Shown here: one piece after another, positions 32,871-44,829 of the stretch | Layout of the letters: the number at the start of each line of letters is the position of its first letter | How positions within the stretch are numbered: position 1 is the stretch's first letter | Assembly (NCBI RefSeq): GCF_000002425.4 | Contig: NC_037255.1 | Span: 7,384,063 to 7,448,062, forward strand | DNA from: Physcomitrium patens | Lineage: Eukaryota > Streptophyta > Bryopsida > Funariales > Funariaceae | Reading direction: 5' to 3' | Length of the DNA: 64,000 nucleotides | Program-made: the position numbers and the translations under genes | The notes under the pieces: model-generated | The model's database searches: none | Seen by the model: the letters and a program-made list of their open reading frames with translations, nothing else | What the model was told of the DNA's origin: nothing

Positions 32871-32970
32871 ATAATACTCAGGATTTATATGGTGACATTC
32901 TATAGGACCTCCAACATGTGCTAATTTTACAAGCCACATATTTTAACTTCTTAGATAAATTTTGTATGAG
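32871..32970 (-). repeat. Fragment of another CHR LTR
   Basis: Repeats the central LTR block (ggtgacattctataggacctccaacatgtg) already present once in CHR-4's LTR. It ends at the T2 LTR start. Probably the older element into which T2 inserted. Confidence 0.65.
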
Positions 32971-33737
32971 TGTAGAATATAAAAATAAATTTTGTAATAA
33001 GTTACTGATTGGTTATTGACAACCTTCACAATTAGACTTATGATAAGGTAGTTTAGTTGGTAATAGTAGGATGTTAGTAGAACAAAGGATTAAGAACTCA
33101 AAGGTTCATAACCTTTGTAATCTGTTGGCCGACAGTCCATCTTTTGCTAGCATAAAGAAGTTGAAAAAAGAGAGATCAGTGCTAGACTATGAGAGTCATA
33201 AGCTGGAGTAAGCTTGGTGCCACCTCTTTGTTTTCTTTGCTTTTATTATTTACTTATGAAGAATTGTGATTGAGAGAAGTATTATTGAAATTATGATTAG
33301 AATATTGCAGAATATGACTTTGGACTGACCGTTTTGGAGAAAATCTATGACCTTGAGAATTGAGATTATCAAATTATGTTGTGTTAAGTGAAGATATTGA
33401 ATTTTGTATGATGAATTGAGAAATTGAATATAATAAGTAAGTTGGAGATCAATAATTGAATATATATAAACCACAAAGAGAGTAAGTAGGAGATGAATCG
33501 ATAAGAATATGGAAGTATTACTAAATTGATAGTCATAGAATGGATTATGTATTGAATTAAGATGAAAGTAATAAGCCTTGGTATTTTGTAGTTTAATAAT
33601 TGATTTCAGATAGCTAGAATACAGTCAATTGTGACACTAACAGATTCAATTCATAAAATCAGTCTTTCCCCGTATTCAAACCCACTTCTATTAATTCAAT
33701 TGCTTTGATATATTGAAGCTTGAAGACAACAAGAACA
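32971..33737 (+). repeat. First LTR of the T2/T3 tandem
   Basis: 767 bp, TGTAGAATAT...AAGAACA. Nearly identical to 39273-40042. A minus-strand open frame of 74 codons inside it also occurs in the second LTR, only because the LTRs are copies. Confidence 0.93.
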
Positions 33738-33740
33738 TTT

Positions 33741-33758
33741 TGGCACTGCTGCCAAGGA
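33741..33758 (+). other. Primer-binding site of T2
   Basis: TGGCACTGCTGCCAAGGA, identical to T1 and T3; Asp-like with five differences. Confidence 0.6.
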
Positions 33759-33910
33759 AATATTAACAATATGAAATGTTAGAAATTGATTGTATGGGAG
33801 ATGAAATTATATGTTGAATGAGAATGTGAGAAGAATAAATTTTAGGATTACAAATATGTGAGTTATAATTCAAGGCAATATTGATTTTGTAAAGAAGAAT
33901 AAAAGATTAT

Positions 33911-35281
33911 GAATGATAATCATAAAGGAGAGGATTATCAAAGAATTAATTGACAAGCAAAAGAAAGACAGGAGCGATTACATATAAGAAATCTCCTAGG
34001 GAAACGACAAAAAAGAATTATAGGTCCAAGAAAAACCAAAGGAAGAAAAATTCAAATTCAAATAGCAAAGAGACCAATGATAACACCAATGGCCACGGGA
34101 GTGCTAGAAGTACCAATTGCGGAACAAATAGAAGCAGTAGGAGACCGAACTACAAGTGTGGCACCATTATCTACTTTTAGTGGTTGGTCGGGCTCTGATT
34201 CCAATCACCATATATCTCAATTCTTGACAGCCTACATGGCCAATAATGGTAGAACGGAAGACATTTGGTTGAGATGGTTGCCAGCAACTTTAAAAGATAC
34301 AACTTTTGAATGGTATAATTGGCAACTTATGGATAGATTTTCCAATTGGGATGCTTTGAAGAATGCCTTCTTAATCCATTTTAGACCAATTGGATTTAAA
34401 GATCGGTTTAGAAGAAAAATTTTATGAATAGTAGGATGTTTGTGGAAGAATCAATAGAGTCCTTTTATGGCCGGGTCATCAAAATATACTTCGTAAATGG
34501 TCAAATAATCAAATATTAGAGGCGTTTATATTATCAATATTAATCAATGGTTTACATCCATCAGAATTGAAAATATTTGTAAAAGAGGTTCGACGAGCTA
34601 CGATAGAAGCATCATTGGCACTAGTAAAGGTATGGAAAGAATATCATTATGACCAATTCTTAAGAGTGGGGGCCACGATGATTCGAAGTTCAGGAAGCCA
34701 ATAAATACAATTGATAAATGTGTCGATGGGTAATTATCCACAAATGGCTGACTCGAATGTGAAGAATGTTATGTTGCAAAAATCAATTAACGCTACTCCA
34801 CTCTAAGCAATAGCACCAATAACAATGACACCTTATTTTACATCACCAACTTATCAACAATCAGAGTTGTTCACAAATGCGATTGTTAAAGATCCAAATG
34901 AAGCATTGTTATTAAATCTAATAAAGAATATAGAAGAATTGGCCATGAATTTGATTAAATACAAGAAAAAACGGCATAAGCCTTCTAATACAAGACCTAA
35001 TGTATGGTATAATAATTATAAGGGACAAGGTCATTTTGATACGGAATATCCATCACCCAGATAAATGGGTGTTCAATGTATATTTTGTGGAGGAAAGAAC
35101 CCTATCCAAAATTAGTAGTATTTACAAAGGCAACAATAGTTCAATAATCAGACGTTAATATAGCCAACTCAATGGGATGTTAATCAAGTACAGATTGGAA
35201 ATATGGATGGTTGAAATACTAATCGCTCAAATCAACTTAGTCATGGCTTTGGAAATTTTTAAAATACTAATTATAATCTGG
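33911..35281 (+). pseudogene. gag: Gag of T2, first part
   Basis: An ATG at 33911 starts MIIIKERIIKELIDKQKKDR, then a stop. The capsid is open at 34077-34427 (STFSGWSGSDSNHHISQFLT, WLRWLPATLKDTTFEWYN). The first knuckle region is at 34825-35064 (NNYKGQGHFDTE, both outer Cys positions changed). Interrupted by the solo LTR at 35282 within the Asn-rich stretch that T1 has at ~24000. Confidence 0.85.
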
Positions 35282-37096
35282 TGTCATAATACGTGAAGTC
35301 TTACTTGAGAATGCTTCGGACACCTGGTTGTGGAAGGAAGAATGGAAATTACCATATCAAAATCCTAATTCTAATAGAATACTAATATTGCTCTAATTAG
35401 ATGATAATAATGATAAGCAAGCTTAATCAAATTCAAAAAAACTTCAAAGAAATTTCAAACAAACAATAAGAATTCTTAAAGAAATATTAGAAGCATCACA
35501 AATATCATTCAAATACATCTCAATTAAATCTTAATTTAATTCTAATTAAAATCCTATTGAACTTCATTCAAACTTTAGGCCAAAACTAATTGAATCTTAA
35601 ATCCTAATAAAATCCTAAATCCTAAATCAAATCCTAAATAAACCTTAAATCAAACCCCAACTAAATCCTAAACCAAATCCTAACCAAATTCTAAACCAAA
35701 TTCTAAACCCTAAATCAAATCCTAACTAAACCCTAATCCAAATCCTAAATCCTAAACCAAATCCTAATTCAAATCCTAAATTCTAAACCAAATCCTAACT
35801 AAATCTTAAATCCTAAATCAAATCCTAATCAAATCCTAAATCCTAAATTAAATCTTAACCAAAGCCTAAACCCAATCCTAAATCCTAAATCAAACCCTAA
35901 CTAAATCCTAATTCAAATCTTAAATCCTAAATCAAATCCTAATCCAAATTCTAAATCCTAAAATAAATCCTAACTCAATCCTAAATCCTAAATTCTAAAT
36001 CAAATCCTAAACAAATCCTAAATCCTAAATAAAACCCTAATCAAACCCTAAACCAAATCCTAATCCAAATCCTATAATAGATTTAAATCTCAACAACTAA
36101 TGAATAAATCGTTGATCTTAATTCAAATTTTTTTCTCTTCTAAAAAAATAAGTTAAAAATAAGCACAAAAAAATTGAAAAGGATCGGAGTTACGAAATTG
36201 CAATAACCTCAAAAATGTGCTCAAGTATTGGCCGGCCTCCTTCTCCAATCTTGATGGCAATATTCTAGAGCCAATATCTCTTTTTTTCACTGTTCGATTG
36301 ATCTCAAAATTCTCGTACACATAGAAAATCAAGTTTAATATCTTCTGACGTAAGTTTCACTCCAATCCAACTAGTAGATTGCAAGAAATCTTAGAGATCC
36401 CTACTAGACCTAAAATTCTACTTCTGAGACCTTAATCCACTTAAACCTCAATATTCCTCAATTCAACTATTAGATCGAGCTCAAATTCACAATACATATT
36501 AAACACAACTATAACCTTGAATCTACCAAATTTTACCTATAGATCTATTATAAAACTATTGAAATCACCCAAAATATAAACCCTGTTTTATTTCATAAAA
36601 TCCAAGTCAGCCAAAACAAACCTTGACTTTGCAAAGCTCTTACAAAGTCATAACAACTTCAAATCAGCCAAAATCAATGCTTATAGAAACCTTATCCAAA
36701 CTTCTATCAAATTCCTTTTTGATCTGCCAACGAGTTTCGGAGTCGTCGTCGAAACTCGGTTTTGTGCCTCACGATCTGATTTCGACCCTGGTTCATAACC
36801 GGTCCTTTTTAGATATCTACATCTAGTTTATTTTAAGTAATTTTTACTAGAATTTACTCTTAACTTCCTCCTAAAGATGTATATATTATTTATTTTTCCA
36901 ATCTATCTTATTTTGTCTTATTTTTGGCCCTACAAAGTAAGTAGAAGCTATTTTCTTTTAAAGGGCAACATTACTTAAAGTTTTACTACCTTCCTATCTT
37001 TTATCCATATTTTTCTACCTTTTTTTTTAACTTGGCTCTTTTATAATAAGATCCATATTATCATCTTTCAACATATAGTCATGTTACAATACGACA
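35282..37096 (-). repeat. Solo LTR of the W4 subfamily
   Basis: 1815 bp on the minus strand, starting TGTCGTATTGTAACATG at 37096 and ending at 35282. Matches the W4 5' LTR (56345-58158, 1814 bp) end to end, including the telomere-like array. T2 gag continues on both sides, so this is a solo LTR left after LTR-LTR recombination. The flanks ctggt (left) and ccaat (right) could be a decayed duplication of CCGGT. Confidence 0.9.
35560..36075 (-). repeat. Degenerate TTTAGGG-like array inside the solo LTR
   Basis: About 500 bp of aaatcctaaa / aaccctaaat / aaatcctaatc units on the plus strand, i.e. TTTAGGATT / TTTAGGGTTT on the element strand. Unit length varies between about 7 and 14 bp. The same array occupies the same place in the W4 LTR. 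Confidence 0.92.
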
Positions 37097-38835
37097 CCAA
37101 TTTATGGAACAACGATGTAAAATGGTGGAAATAATCAAAGGAGTAATCTCCAAACTATACCAATTCAGCAATCCAATTCTTGACCAGTAGCAACTAGTCA
37201 GTGAAGATCATTTACTATAGCTACTTGGAATTGGCCTAATAGATATATTCCAAATGAGACTCCAAGTATACCTGACGGTATGGGTCGAAAACCACTACGT
37301 TGCTACTAATGCCGGTAAATTGGTCATTATGCCAGCGAATGTCCTAATCCAAGGTTTATAGACGAATATGCTCCAGTACATGGAAATTACAAGCAATTGG
37401 ATCATTTTCATTATCAATGAAATATTCCAATTAATCTTAATAATCATGATTAGAAGATACAATTGATTGTGTAAATTGTAGACAAAAAAAATAATGGGAC
37501 AAAGGAATCATCACTTTATTGGGTAGTAGTCCAAGCTATCCATATAAAAAGTCAGCAAAAGGGAAAAGGACCAATTCAATATTTGGGTGATCCTAAAGTG
37601 AAGGGCCAATTGGATTCAATTACGGGGCGATCCAATCCAAGTCCTGACGTGGGCACCTTACTGAGTATAAGACTTGAATCGATTGTGCATCTAAATGAGA
37701 TACTGATTACGGAGGCTTCGATTTCGTTTCAAGCTGTTTCATTCTCTACACAATTTTAGAAAATATCCTTTCAATTGAAAAATCTTCTCAGAGGCATGAA
37801 TTTCAAGGAACCAATATCAGTCCAATTGGGAGAACAATCTTACTTGTTGAAAGAACTAATTTTACAAGCTCCGTCAAATTTAGTTCTTTTAGCTTTACCA
37901 ATTTCTAATATAGAGAAAACCAATTTATCTATATTGTCATACCCAACTTTATTGGAGTGACTATCGTTGTATCAAGCTAAAGCTCGAAATAATTGGAGCT
38001 ATGGTACATTGACAATTGAGAAAGATAATGATAAAATTGTACTTCAAATGTACTCTGTCCAATATCATGGTTAACTCAATTTATCAGTTCAAAATTCATG
38101 TCAGATTATAAAGAAGAGTTTATAGAAGAAGAAATTGATGTACATGATATAATTTATGATGATACAAGGCAAGTTGTCGAGCATACTAGAATGAAAAACC
38201 AATGTGGAGGTTGAGAGGAGTACTTGATAAACTCAATAGATTTGGAAATCTCTGCTAAAGTTAGTATTGATTGGATGACCAAGTATGATGTACACCATGT
38301 TAGTGCCTTGGACACAAGATTCAGTACTTCGCACATGTCAAACTTATCGACTGATTTTCAACCATTGCAGGAGTTGAAACAGAACATCGCCACTGTACCT
38401 TTATATCAAACTAACAACTTGGCAATCACAATAGAGCCTCAGACAATTAAGGTCTACAAAGGTATTAAGGAACAGGAGTTGACCTACTGGACATAATTTT
38501 TTTGCATCATAAATCAGCTTTTGCTTGGAGTTAAGATAATCTAAAAAGTATCTCCATTGAAGTTTGTGAGTATCGTATCATTTTAGAAGAAAATGCTAAA
38601 TCGGTACGACAGAGGTAACATCGCCTTAATCCTAAATATTCCCTCATGGTGAAGGAAGAATTGGACAAGCTTCTTGCAGTTGGTTTTATTTACTCAATAT
38701 CAAATAGTAAGTGGGTTTCTCCAATCGTGGTGGTGCCGAAAAAGAACGAAAAAATCCAAATTTATCAAGATTTTTGGAAACTTAATGCGGCCACCAAGAA
38801 AGATTACTTTCCATTACCTTTCATGGATAGTATAG
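37097..38835 (+). pseudogene. Gag end, protease-region remnant and RT N-terminus of T2
   Basis: Gag resumes at 37097 and carries the third knuckle near 37315-37365, where both first cysteines survive though two Gln codons are now stops. The QLGEQSYLLKELILQAPSNL segment is open at 37775-37960. It then jumps, by a ~500 bp deletion relative to T1, past the protease active site to the PTLLE block. The RT N-terminus is at 38646-38835 (KWVSPIVVVPKKNEKIQIYQ, FPLPFMDSI) and stops at the joint with unrelated sequence. Confidence 0.8.
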
Positions 38836-39235
38836 GTAACATGTTATCATTATCACTAGATAGTAAAAGAATAGGAATGGGGCACTAGTTAAAGTCATTT
38901 TGTGGTGTTGTTTTGGATTGGCTAGAGTGCCATTTCTTGTGTTCCTTGCATTTTTGAGAGTAATACTTTTACTTAAGCACTTGACATAGAGAGCGTCATA
39001 GCAATTGAAAGTACGAAGTGAACTATGGACAAAGAAGATAGTCGCCAAAATGTGAAAACTAAATGCGCATCAAAACCACCTTCTGTGATAATTGTTACCA
39101 ATATGGAGCAAATGAAGTTAGATATCTGCTTGATGCCAAGAAGAATAAAAGACTTTAGGAATGCACAATTGGGTCAAAGAAAATAGTAAATTTGTAGAGT
39201 TTGATTAAGTAGTTTTTAGAAAAGTAACAATTGTG
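38836..39235 (+). other. Unassigned ~400 bp replacing RT-RNase H-integrase in T2
   Basis: I find no match to any T, CHR or W segment in the window. It contains short frames only. The T element 3' end becomes recognisable again at ~39236 (gcgaggatgttgcata, then the purine run). It may be filler acquired during deletion or captured foreign sequence. Confidence 0.5.
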
Positions 39236-39272
39236 TATTTGCGAGGATGTTGCATACATACGAGTGGGGCTA

Positions 39273-40042
39273 TGTAGAATATGAAAATAAATTTTGTTGT
39301 AAGTTACTGATTGGTTATTGACAACCTTTACAATTAGACTTATGGTAAGGTATTTTAGTTGGTAATAGTAGGATGTTAGTAGAACAAAGGATTAAGAACT
39401 CAAAGGTTCATAACCTTTGTAATCTGTTGGCCAACAATCCATCTTTTGCTAGCATAAAGAAATTGAAAAAAGAGAGATCAGTGCTAGACTATGAGAGTCA
39501 TAAGTCGGAGTAAGCTTGGTGCCACCTCTTTGTTTTCTTTGCTTTTATTATTTACTTATGAAGAATTGTGATTGAGAGAAGTATTATTGAAATTATGATT
39601 AGAATATTGCAGAATATGACTTTGGACTGACCGTTTTGGAGAAAATCTATGACCTTGAGAATTGAGATTATCAAATTATGTTGTGTTAAGTGAAGATATT
39701 GAATTCTGTATGATGAATTGAGAAATTGAATATAATAAGTAAGTTGGAGATCAATAATTGAATATATATAAACCACAAAGAGAGTAAGTAGGAGATGAAT
39801 CGATAAGAATATGGAAGTATTACTAAATTGATAGTCATAGAATGGATTATGTATTGAATTAAGACGAAAGTAATAGGCCTTGGTATTTTGTAGTTTAATA
39901 ATTGATTTCAGATAGCTAGAGTACAGTCAATTGTGACACTAACAGATTCAATTCATAAAATCAGTCTTTCCCCGTATTCAAACCCACTTCTATTAATTCA
40001 ATTGCTTTGATATATTGAAGCTTGAAGACAACAAGAACAACA
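39273..40042 (+). repeat. Middle LTR shared by T2 and T3
   Basis: 770 bp, preceded by the PPT-like cgagtggggcta and followed by the PBS TGGCACTGCTGCC at 40046. It therefore serves as 3' LTR for T2 and 5' LTR for T3. It carries a 3-bp insertion (aacaaca) at its end relative to the first LTR. Confidence 0.92.
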
Positions 40043-40045
40043 TTT

Positions 40046-40790
40046 TGGCACTGCTGCCAAGGAAATATTAACAATATGAAATGTTAGAAATTGATTGTAT
40101 GGGAGATGAAATTATATATTGAATGAGAATGTGAGAAGAATAAATTTTAGGATTACAAATATGTGAGTTATAATTCAAGGCAGTATTGATTTTGTAAAGA
40201 AGAATGAAAGATTATGAGTGATAATCATAAAGGAGAGGATTATCAAAGAATTAATTGACAAGCAAAAGAAAGACAGGAGCAATTACGTATAAGAAATCTC
40301 CTAGTGGAACGATAAAAAAGAATTATAGGTCCAAGAAAAACCAAAGGAAGAAAAATTCAAATTCAAATAGCAAAGAGATCAATAATAACACGAATGGCAG
40401 CGGGAGTGCCAAAAGTATCAATTGCGGAATAAATAGAAGCAGTAGGAGATCGAACTACAAGTGTGGCACCATTATCTACTTTTAGTGGTTGGTCGGGCTC
40501 TAATTCCAATCACCATATATCTCAATTCTTGACAGCCTACATGGCCAATAATGGTAGAACTGAAGACATTTGATTGAGATGGTTGCCAGCAACTTTAAAA
40601 GATACAACTTTTGAATGGTATAATTGACAACTTGTGGATAGATTTTCCAATTGGGATGCCTTGAGGAATGCCTTCTTAATCCATTTTAGACCAATTGGAT
40701 TTAAAGATCGGCTTAGAGAAAGTTTTATGAATAGTAGAATGTTTGTGAGAGATTGAATAGACTCTTTTTATGGCCAAGTCATCGAAATAT
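40046..40790 (+). pseudogene. gag: Gag N-terminal part of T3 (broken)
   Basis: Begins with the PBS and leader, nearly identical to 33741-34500 in T2. The capsid reads SGWSGS and WLPATLKDTTFEW with stops at Trp codons. It ends at the deletion joint near 40790, after the RPIGFKDRLRESFMNS block. Confidence 0.8.
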
Positions 40791-42110
40791 ACATATATTG
40801 GATAATGAATCCATTAATGATGCACTACCTGATGCGGACTTGTTTGCGGTAGATGTAATTAGTCCAGAGTATAGTGAAATAATTCAATACTTGATATTTT
40901 AAACCTTTCCATCCAATTTTAATAAAAAACTTAAACGACGCTTAATATTAAAATGTGCACCTCATACGATGATTGGTGAAGCTTTATATAAACAAGGCAA
41001 GGATGGAGTTTTGCGACGCTATATTTATCAGACTGAAGTGCATATTGTATTGGAAGGTTGCCACTTGGATAGTTATAGTGGATATTTTGCGGGAGACAAC
41101 ATGACTTGTAAAGCTTTAAAGGCTAGTTATTGGTAGCCAATAATGTTTGCAAATGCCTACCAATTTGTCCATCATTGTGATCCATGTCAGAGAACGGGTC
41201 GACCTATTGGAACTTTAGCAATGTCATTGGTACCAATTCTGGCTCAAGCGCCTTTTGAAAAATGGAGAATTGATTTTGTGGAACCAATTATACCAGCCTC
41301 GAGAAATGGACAAAAATGGTATATACTCATAGTAACGGATTATATAACAAAATGGGCTGAAGTTGTAGCTACAAAAATCGATAGTACAAATACAGTAGCA
41401 ACCTTTTTGTATGAAAATATTATTACACGATTCGGTTGTCCACGAGAATTGGTTAGTGATCGAGAAACTCATTTTATAAATAATACAATCGAAGTACTTA
41501 CGGCTAAATATGAGATTAAACATCATAAGCCTACACCGTATCATCCTAGATCTAATGGACAAACGGAAAAAACTAATGGAATTTTATGTAAAATCTTAAC
41601 AAAAATATTTTCAAGAGTGGGAACAAATTGGGACTATAAGGTATTTGCAGCTTTATGGGCATACCATACTATGTATAAAGTTACTACCAATGCTACTCCT
41701 TTTCAATTGGTTTATGGCTAGGAAGTAATATTACCTATTGAATTAAAAGTCCAAAGTTTACAAATTGCTATAGATACTAGATTGGCAGATCAGGATTCGT
41801 TACTGTACCGTTTAGAAGAATTAGAAAAATTAGATGTAACTAAAGCCAATGCATTAATGATCATGGAAACTATACAAAAACAAAGGAAGATTTATTATGA
41901 TAGTAAGCTTAGACCAAAGGCTTTTATGTCATATGATTTGATACTTCTTTATAATAGTCGATTTAAAAAATTTTCAGAAAAATTTCAAGTTCGATGGCAT
42001 GGATCATATCAAGTTATTGACAGATTTCCAAATGGTTTAGTGCAATTGGAAGATTTTATGGGTACTAAATTTACGGCACATGTCAATGGCAATTGGCTTA
42101 AACTTTAGTA
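40791..42110 (+). pseudogene. pol: RNase H end and integrase of T3 (mostly open)
   Basis: The best integrase of the T family. The zinc region is near 41040-41190 (CKALKASYW, CDPCQRTGRP). The core is open at 41143-41721 for 192 codons: D in LIVTDYITKWAE, D in LVSDRETHF and E in SNGQTEKTNG. The C-terminal part is at 41782-42108 (KLRPKAFMSYDLILLYNSRF, FQVRWHGSYQVID), ending NGNWLKL. No chromodomain follows. Confidence 0.88.
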
Positions 42111-42299
42111 TACATAAACTCGGGACAAGTTTTTTGTTTCAAAAAGAGGCGAGGATAAATAATGATGATGATAGAATATTTCATCATGACGAATTGAAAA
42201 AAATAAAGGAGAATCGACTCAATTGATTGGACCATAATAAAAAGTAGGAGGGGGGCTCTTGACAAGCATCGTATTTTCTTTTGTGATTAAGAAGAAGAT

Positions 42300-42730
42300 G
42301 GCAAACATGATATTTGAGAAAGTAAGAATGGAGATCGATTGGAAGGAACGATAAGAATAGTTGCAGGTATAGGTTTTGATGTTGCAGACTAAACTAGCCA
42401 CATTAACGAAGGAGGCCAATAATTTAGTATAGACCAATATGCCAATTTCAGTGACAACAACTTTAGATGTACCTTTGAAATCAACAAAAGAATGGCAGAA
42501 GATGTTGGAGGAGCGCAACAATCAAATTGCCATCTTGATTCTTAGGTATGGGAATTGGGTTTGTTGAATGAAGATCTCACAACATGTTTGGATGGAAAAC
42601 CATTGGACACTGAGACAGATGACAAAGATGTAAAGAAGAAAAGGTCATTAATTCAAAGGATAGTAAGCCAATGCCATTGACTGAAGAAGCCAAAGCTGCT
42701 ACGTCTTTATAAGTTGAGGCTAAATAATGT
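42300..42730 (+). pseudogene. Coiled-coil reading frame of T3
   Basis: Counterpart of 6403-6840. The shared core reads TKLATLTKEANNLV, then TNMPISVTTTLDVPLKSTKE and MLEERNNQIAI, broken afterwards by a frameshift and stops. Function unknown. Confidence 0.55.
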
Positions 42731-42764
42731 TTGTGAGGGCACTACATAATTAGAAGTAGGGCTA

Positions 42765-43459
42765 TGTAGAATAGTTAAATAAACTTTGTGGTAAGTTACT
42801 AATTGGTTATTGATAACCTTGAGAATTAGACTGATGGTTAGGTAGTTTAGTTGGTAATAGTAGGTTGTTAGTGGAATAAATGGTTAAGAATTCAAAGGGT
42901 CATAACCTTTGGAATCCGTTGGTTGACGGTCCATCTTTTGGTAGAATGAAGAGGTTGAAGAAAGGGAGATCGAGGCCACACTGTGATAGTTGTAAGCTGG
43001 GACAAGCTTGGTACTATCTCTTTTTGTTTCTTTTTTGTTGATGAGTCATGGATAGTTTTTGAATACTGAGAAGTTAGTCTAGAGTGCCAAACTGTGAGAG
43101 TCGTAAGCCGAGATATTGAATTCTGTATGATGAATTGAAAAATTGAATACAATAGGTAAGCTGGAGATTAGTAATTGAATATATTTAAACCACAAAGAGA
43201 GTAAGTAGGAGATGAACGGATAAGAATATGGAAGTATTGTTGAATTGATAGTCGTAATATGGATTATGAATTGAATTAAGATGGAAGTAGTAAGCCTTGG
43301 TGTTTTGTAGTTTGATAATTGATTTTAGATAGCTAGAGTATAGTCAATTATGACACTAATAGATCCAATTCATATAACCAATCTTTTCTCGTATTTGAAT
43401 CCACCTCTATTAGTTCAATTACTTTGGTATATTGAAGCTTGAACACAACGATAACAACA
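42765..43459 (+). repeat. Third LTR of the T2/T3 tandem
   Basis: About 695 bp, clearly more diverged than the first two. It has a deletion and a substituted block near 43030-43110. Preceded by the purine-rich ttagaagtagggcta. Confidence 0.88.
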
Positions 43460-43676
43460 ATGCTACTAAATTTTAAAACCTCACTTGACATATAGCTTGG
43501 AATGACAATGCTCTTATCAATCAATTTTGATATAGATTGAAAAAAAACATCAAAGATTTTTTATTCACAAGGTCAAAAGCAAAATCTTTGAAATAATTTA
43601 TTGCTTAAGCTATTGCATACAACAATAAATTGTTTAAAAAGAGTTAAGAAAAAAGACTTATTCTGAGAAAAATAAG
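43460..43676. other. Short unassigned stretch between T3 and CHR-5
   Basis: 217 bp, AT-rich, no open frame. I cannot align it to the families in this window. Confidence 0.5.
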
Positions 43677-44225
43677 TGTCAAAGACATGAATTTCAAAGA
43701 AAGAGAATCCTCAATATACTCTTCTATCACTGAAGAGAACTAAAAAGTCACTCAAAAGGTGATGTAATATCAACTAGAATGGCTATTGCCAAAAATAAGA
43801 AGACTAGAAAGTCTTAAAACAAGACTAAGACTAAAAAAACATTGATAAGAGTGAAGAAGGCTTCACTCTTACCTCTATATATACTATCTAACTAAGAACT
43901 ACGTGGCAATATCTTATAGGACCTCCAACATGTGTTGACTTTGCTAGCCATGTGTTTTAACTTCTAAGGCAAGTTATCTATGTATGCACCATGTGATTAT
44001 CTTGTTCTATAAGCTACTATATGGAGATAACTTGTTCTATAAGCTATCAACAAATGATTGGCTTGTTGGCCAAGTTTCTAACCTATAAACACATCTAAAG
44101 TCAAAACTACGTCTATGAAGCTTCAAAAAAGCTTCTCTGAAAGACTTTATGGAATTATTCTATATTCACCTACTTCTTCCTTATCATATAAGTAATTATT
44201 GGAATAAATATATATGTCTATGACA
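43677..44225 (-). repeat. 3' LTR of CHR-5
   Basis: 549 bp, tgtcaaagac...tatgaca on the plus strand; more diverged than the CHR-1/2 LTRs. It contains a local duplication around gataacttgttctataagct (43995-44055). Confidence 0.85.
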
Positions 44226-44266
44226 TTACCTTCTCTTCTAGAGACGAATTCCATGAAGATCGGTCT

Positions 44267-44466
44267 TCATATGTCGAGGAAGTCCAAGATGCGGTGAATT
44301 ATATTTACTACATACTCTGATCTTTGCTCTCTTTGAAGATGGTTGATAGGTCTTCTAAGCTATCTATACTGTCCTATACTAGGACGAGAAGACCACCTTG
44401 TTATTTTGTCATTGTTGAGGCCTTTGAAACTTCTTTCAAATAAAATATTTGAAACACCATCAAGAA
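44267..44466 (-). pseudogene. Conserved tail segment of CHR-5
   Basis: The minus strand reads GVSNILFERSFKGLNNDKIT, then one stop, RRPINHLQREQRSEYVVNII and the end DFLDI followed by TGA at 44267-44269. Aligns residue by residue with CHR-1 and CHR-2. The interval 44467-44830 holds only broken frames. Confidence 0.6.
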
Positions 44467-44829
44467 TTGTTTCCACCTCTAATAAAATCACTAAACATGG
44501 AGAGTCTCTTCTAAGGTAGTGATAGCAAACATGTTGTATTTTGCCATTTATTTGAAGAAGGACATGTCATTCTTGAAGATCTTCAACTTGATTTTGTCAT
44601 CTTGAAGGTTCTGACAATCGCAAGGTCTTGTCTGCTAAGTTTACAAATGAAAGCTCATGAATTGAATCTATTGGTTGTTGGTACTCTATTGCCTCAGCAT
44701 CACAAATATACAGAAGCTACAATAAAAGATAGAAGATAGAATGTTATTTTTTTTTTATCTTGTTTCTTTTATAATAATGATTTGCTATTCTTCATCTTGG
44801 TTTTGATGGATGTTGTTGATGAAAGACTT

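Larger units (their letters stand above)
32971..40042 (+). mobile_element. T2: internally deleted T element with solo W4 LTR inside
   Basis: LTR 32971-33737, PBS, gag (interrupted by a W4-type LTR at 35282-37096), a remnant of the protease region, RT N-terminus, ~400 bp of unrelated sequence, PPT, LTR 39273-40042. It lacks the protease active site, most of RT, RNase H and integrase. Its two LTRs are almost identical to each other by eye. The second LTR is shared with T3. Confidence 0.85.
40043..43459 (+). mobile_element. T3: T element lacking gag end, protease and RT
   Basis: Starts at the middle LTR's PBS. The gag N-terminal half runs to ~40790, then joins directly to the RNase H end and integrase (40791-42110), followed by the coiled-coil frame, PPT and third LTR (42765-43459). 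The missing part is complementary in position to what T2 keeps. Confidence 0.85.

Noticed and set aside
33250-33474. Minus-strand frame repeated at 39552-39776
   Set aside because: Lies within two nearly identical T LTRs; low-complexity hydrophobic translation, no domain.
35560-36075. Telomere or interstitial telomere at a chromosome end or fusion point
   Set aside because: The array lies inside a solo LTR with W4 LTR sequence on both sides, and the same array sits at the same place in the W4 LTR. It is carried by the element.
38821-39048. 75-codon minus-strand frame in the unassigned T2 segment
   Set aside because: No recognisable domain, partly overlaps RT, and hydrophobic end likely reflects AT-rich sequence.
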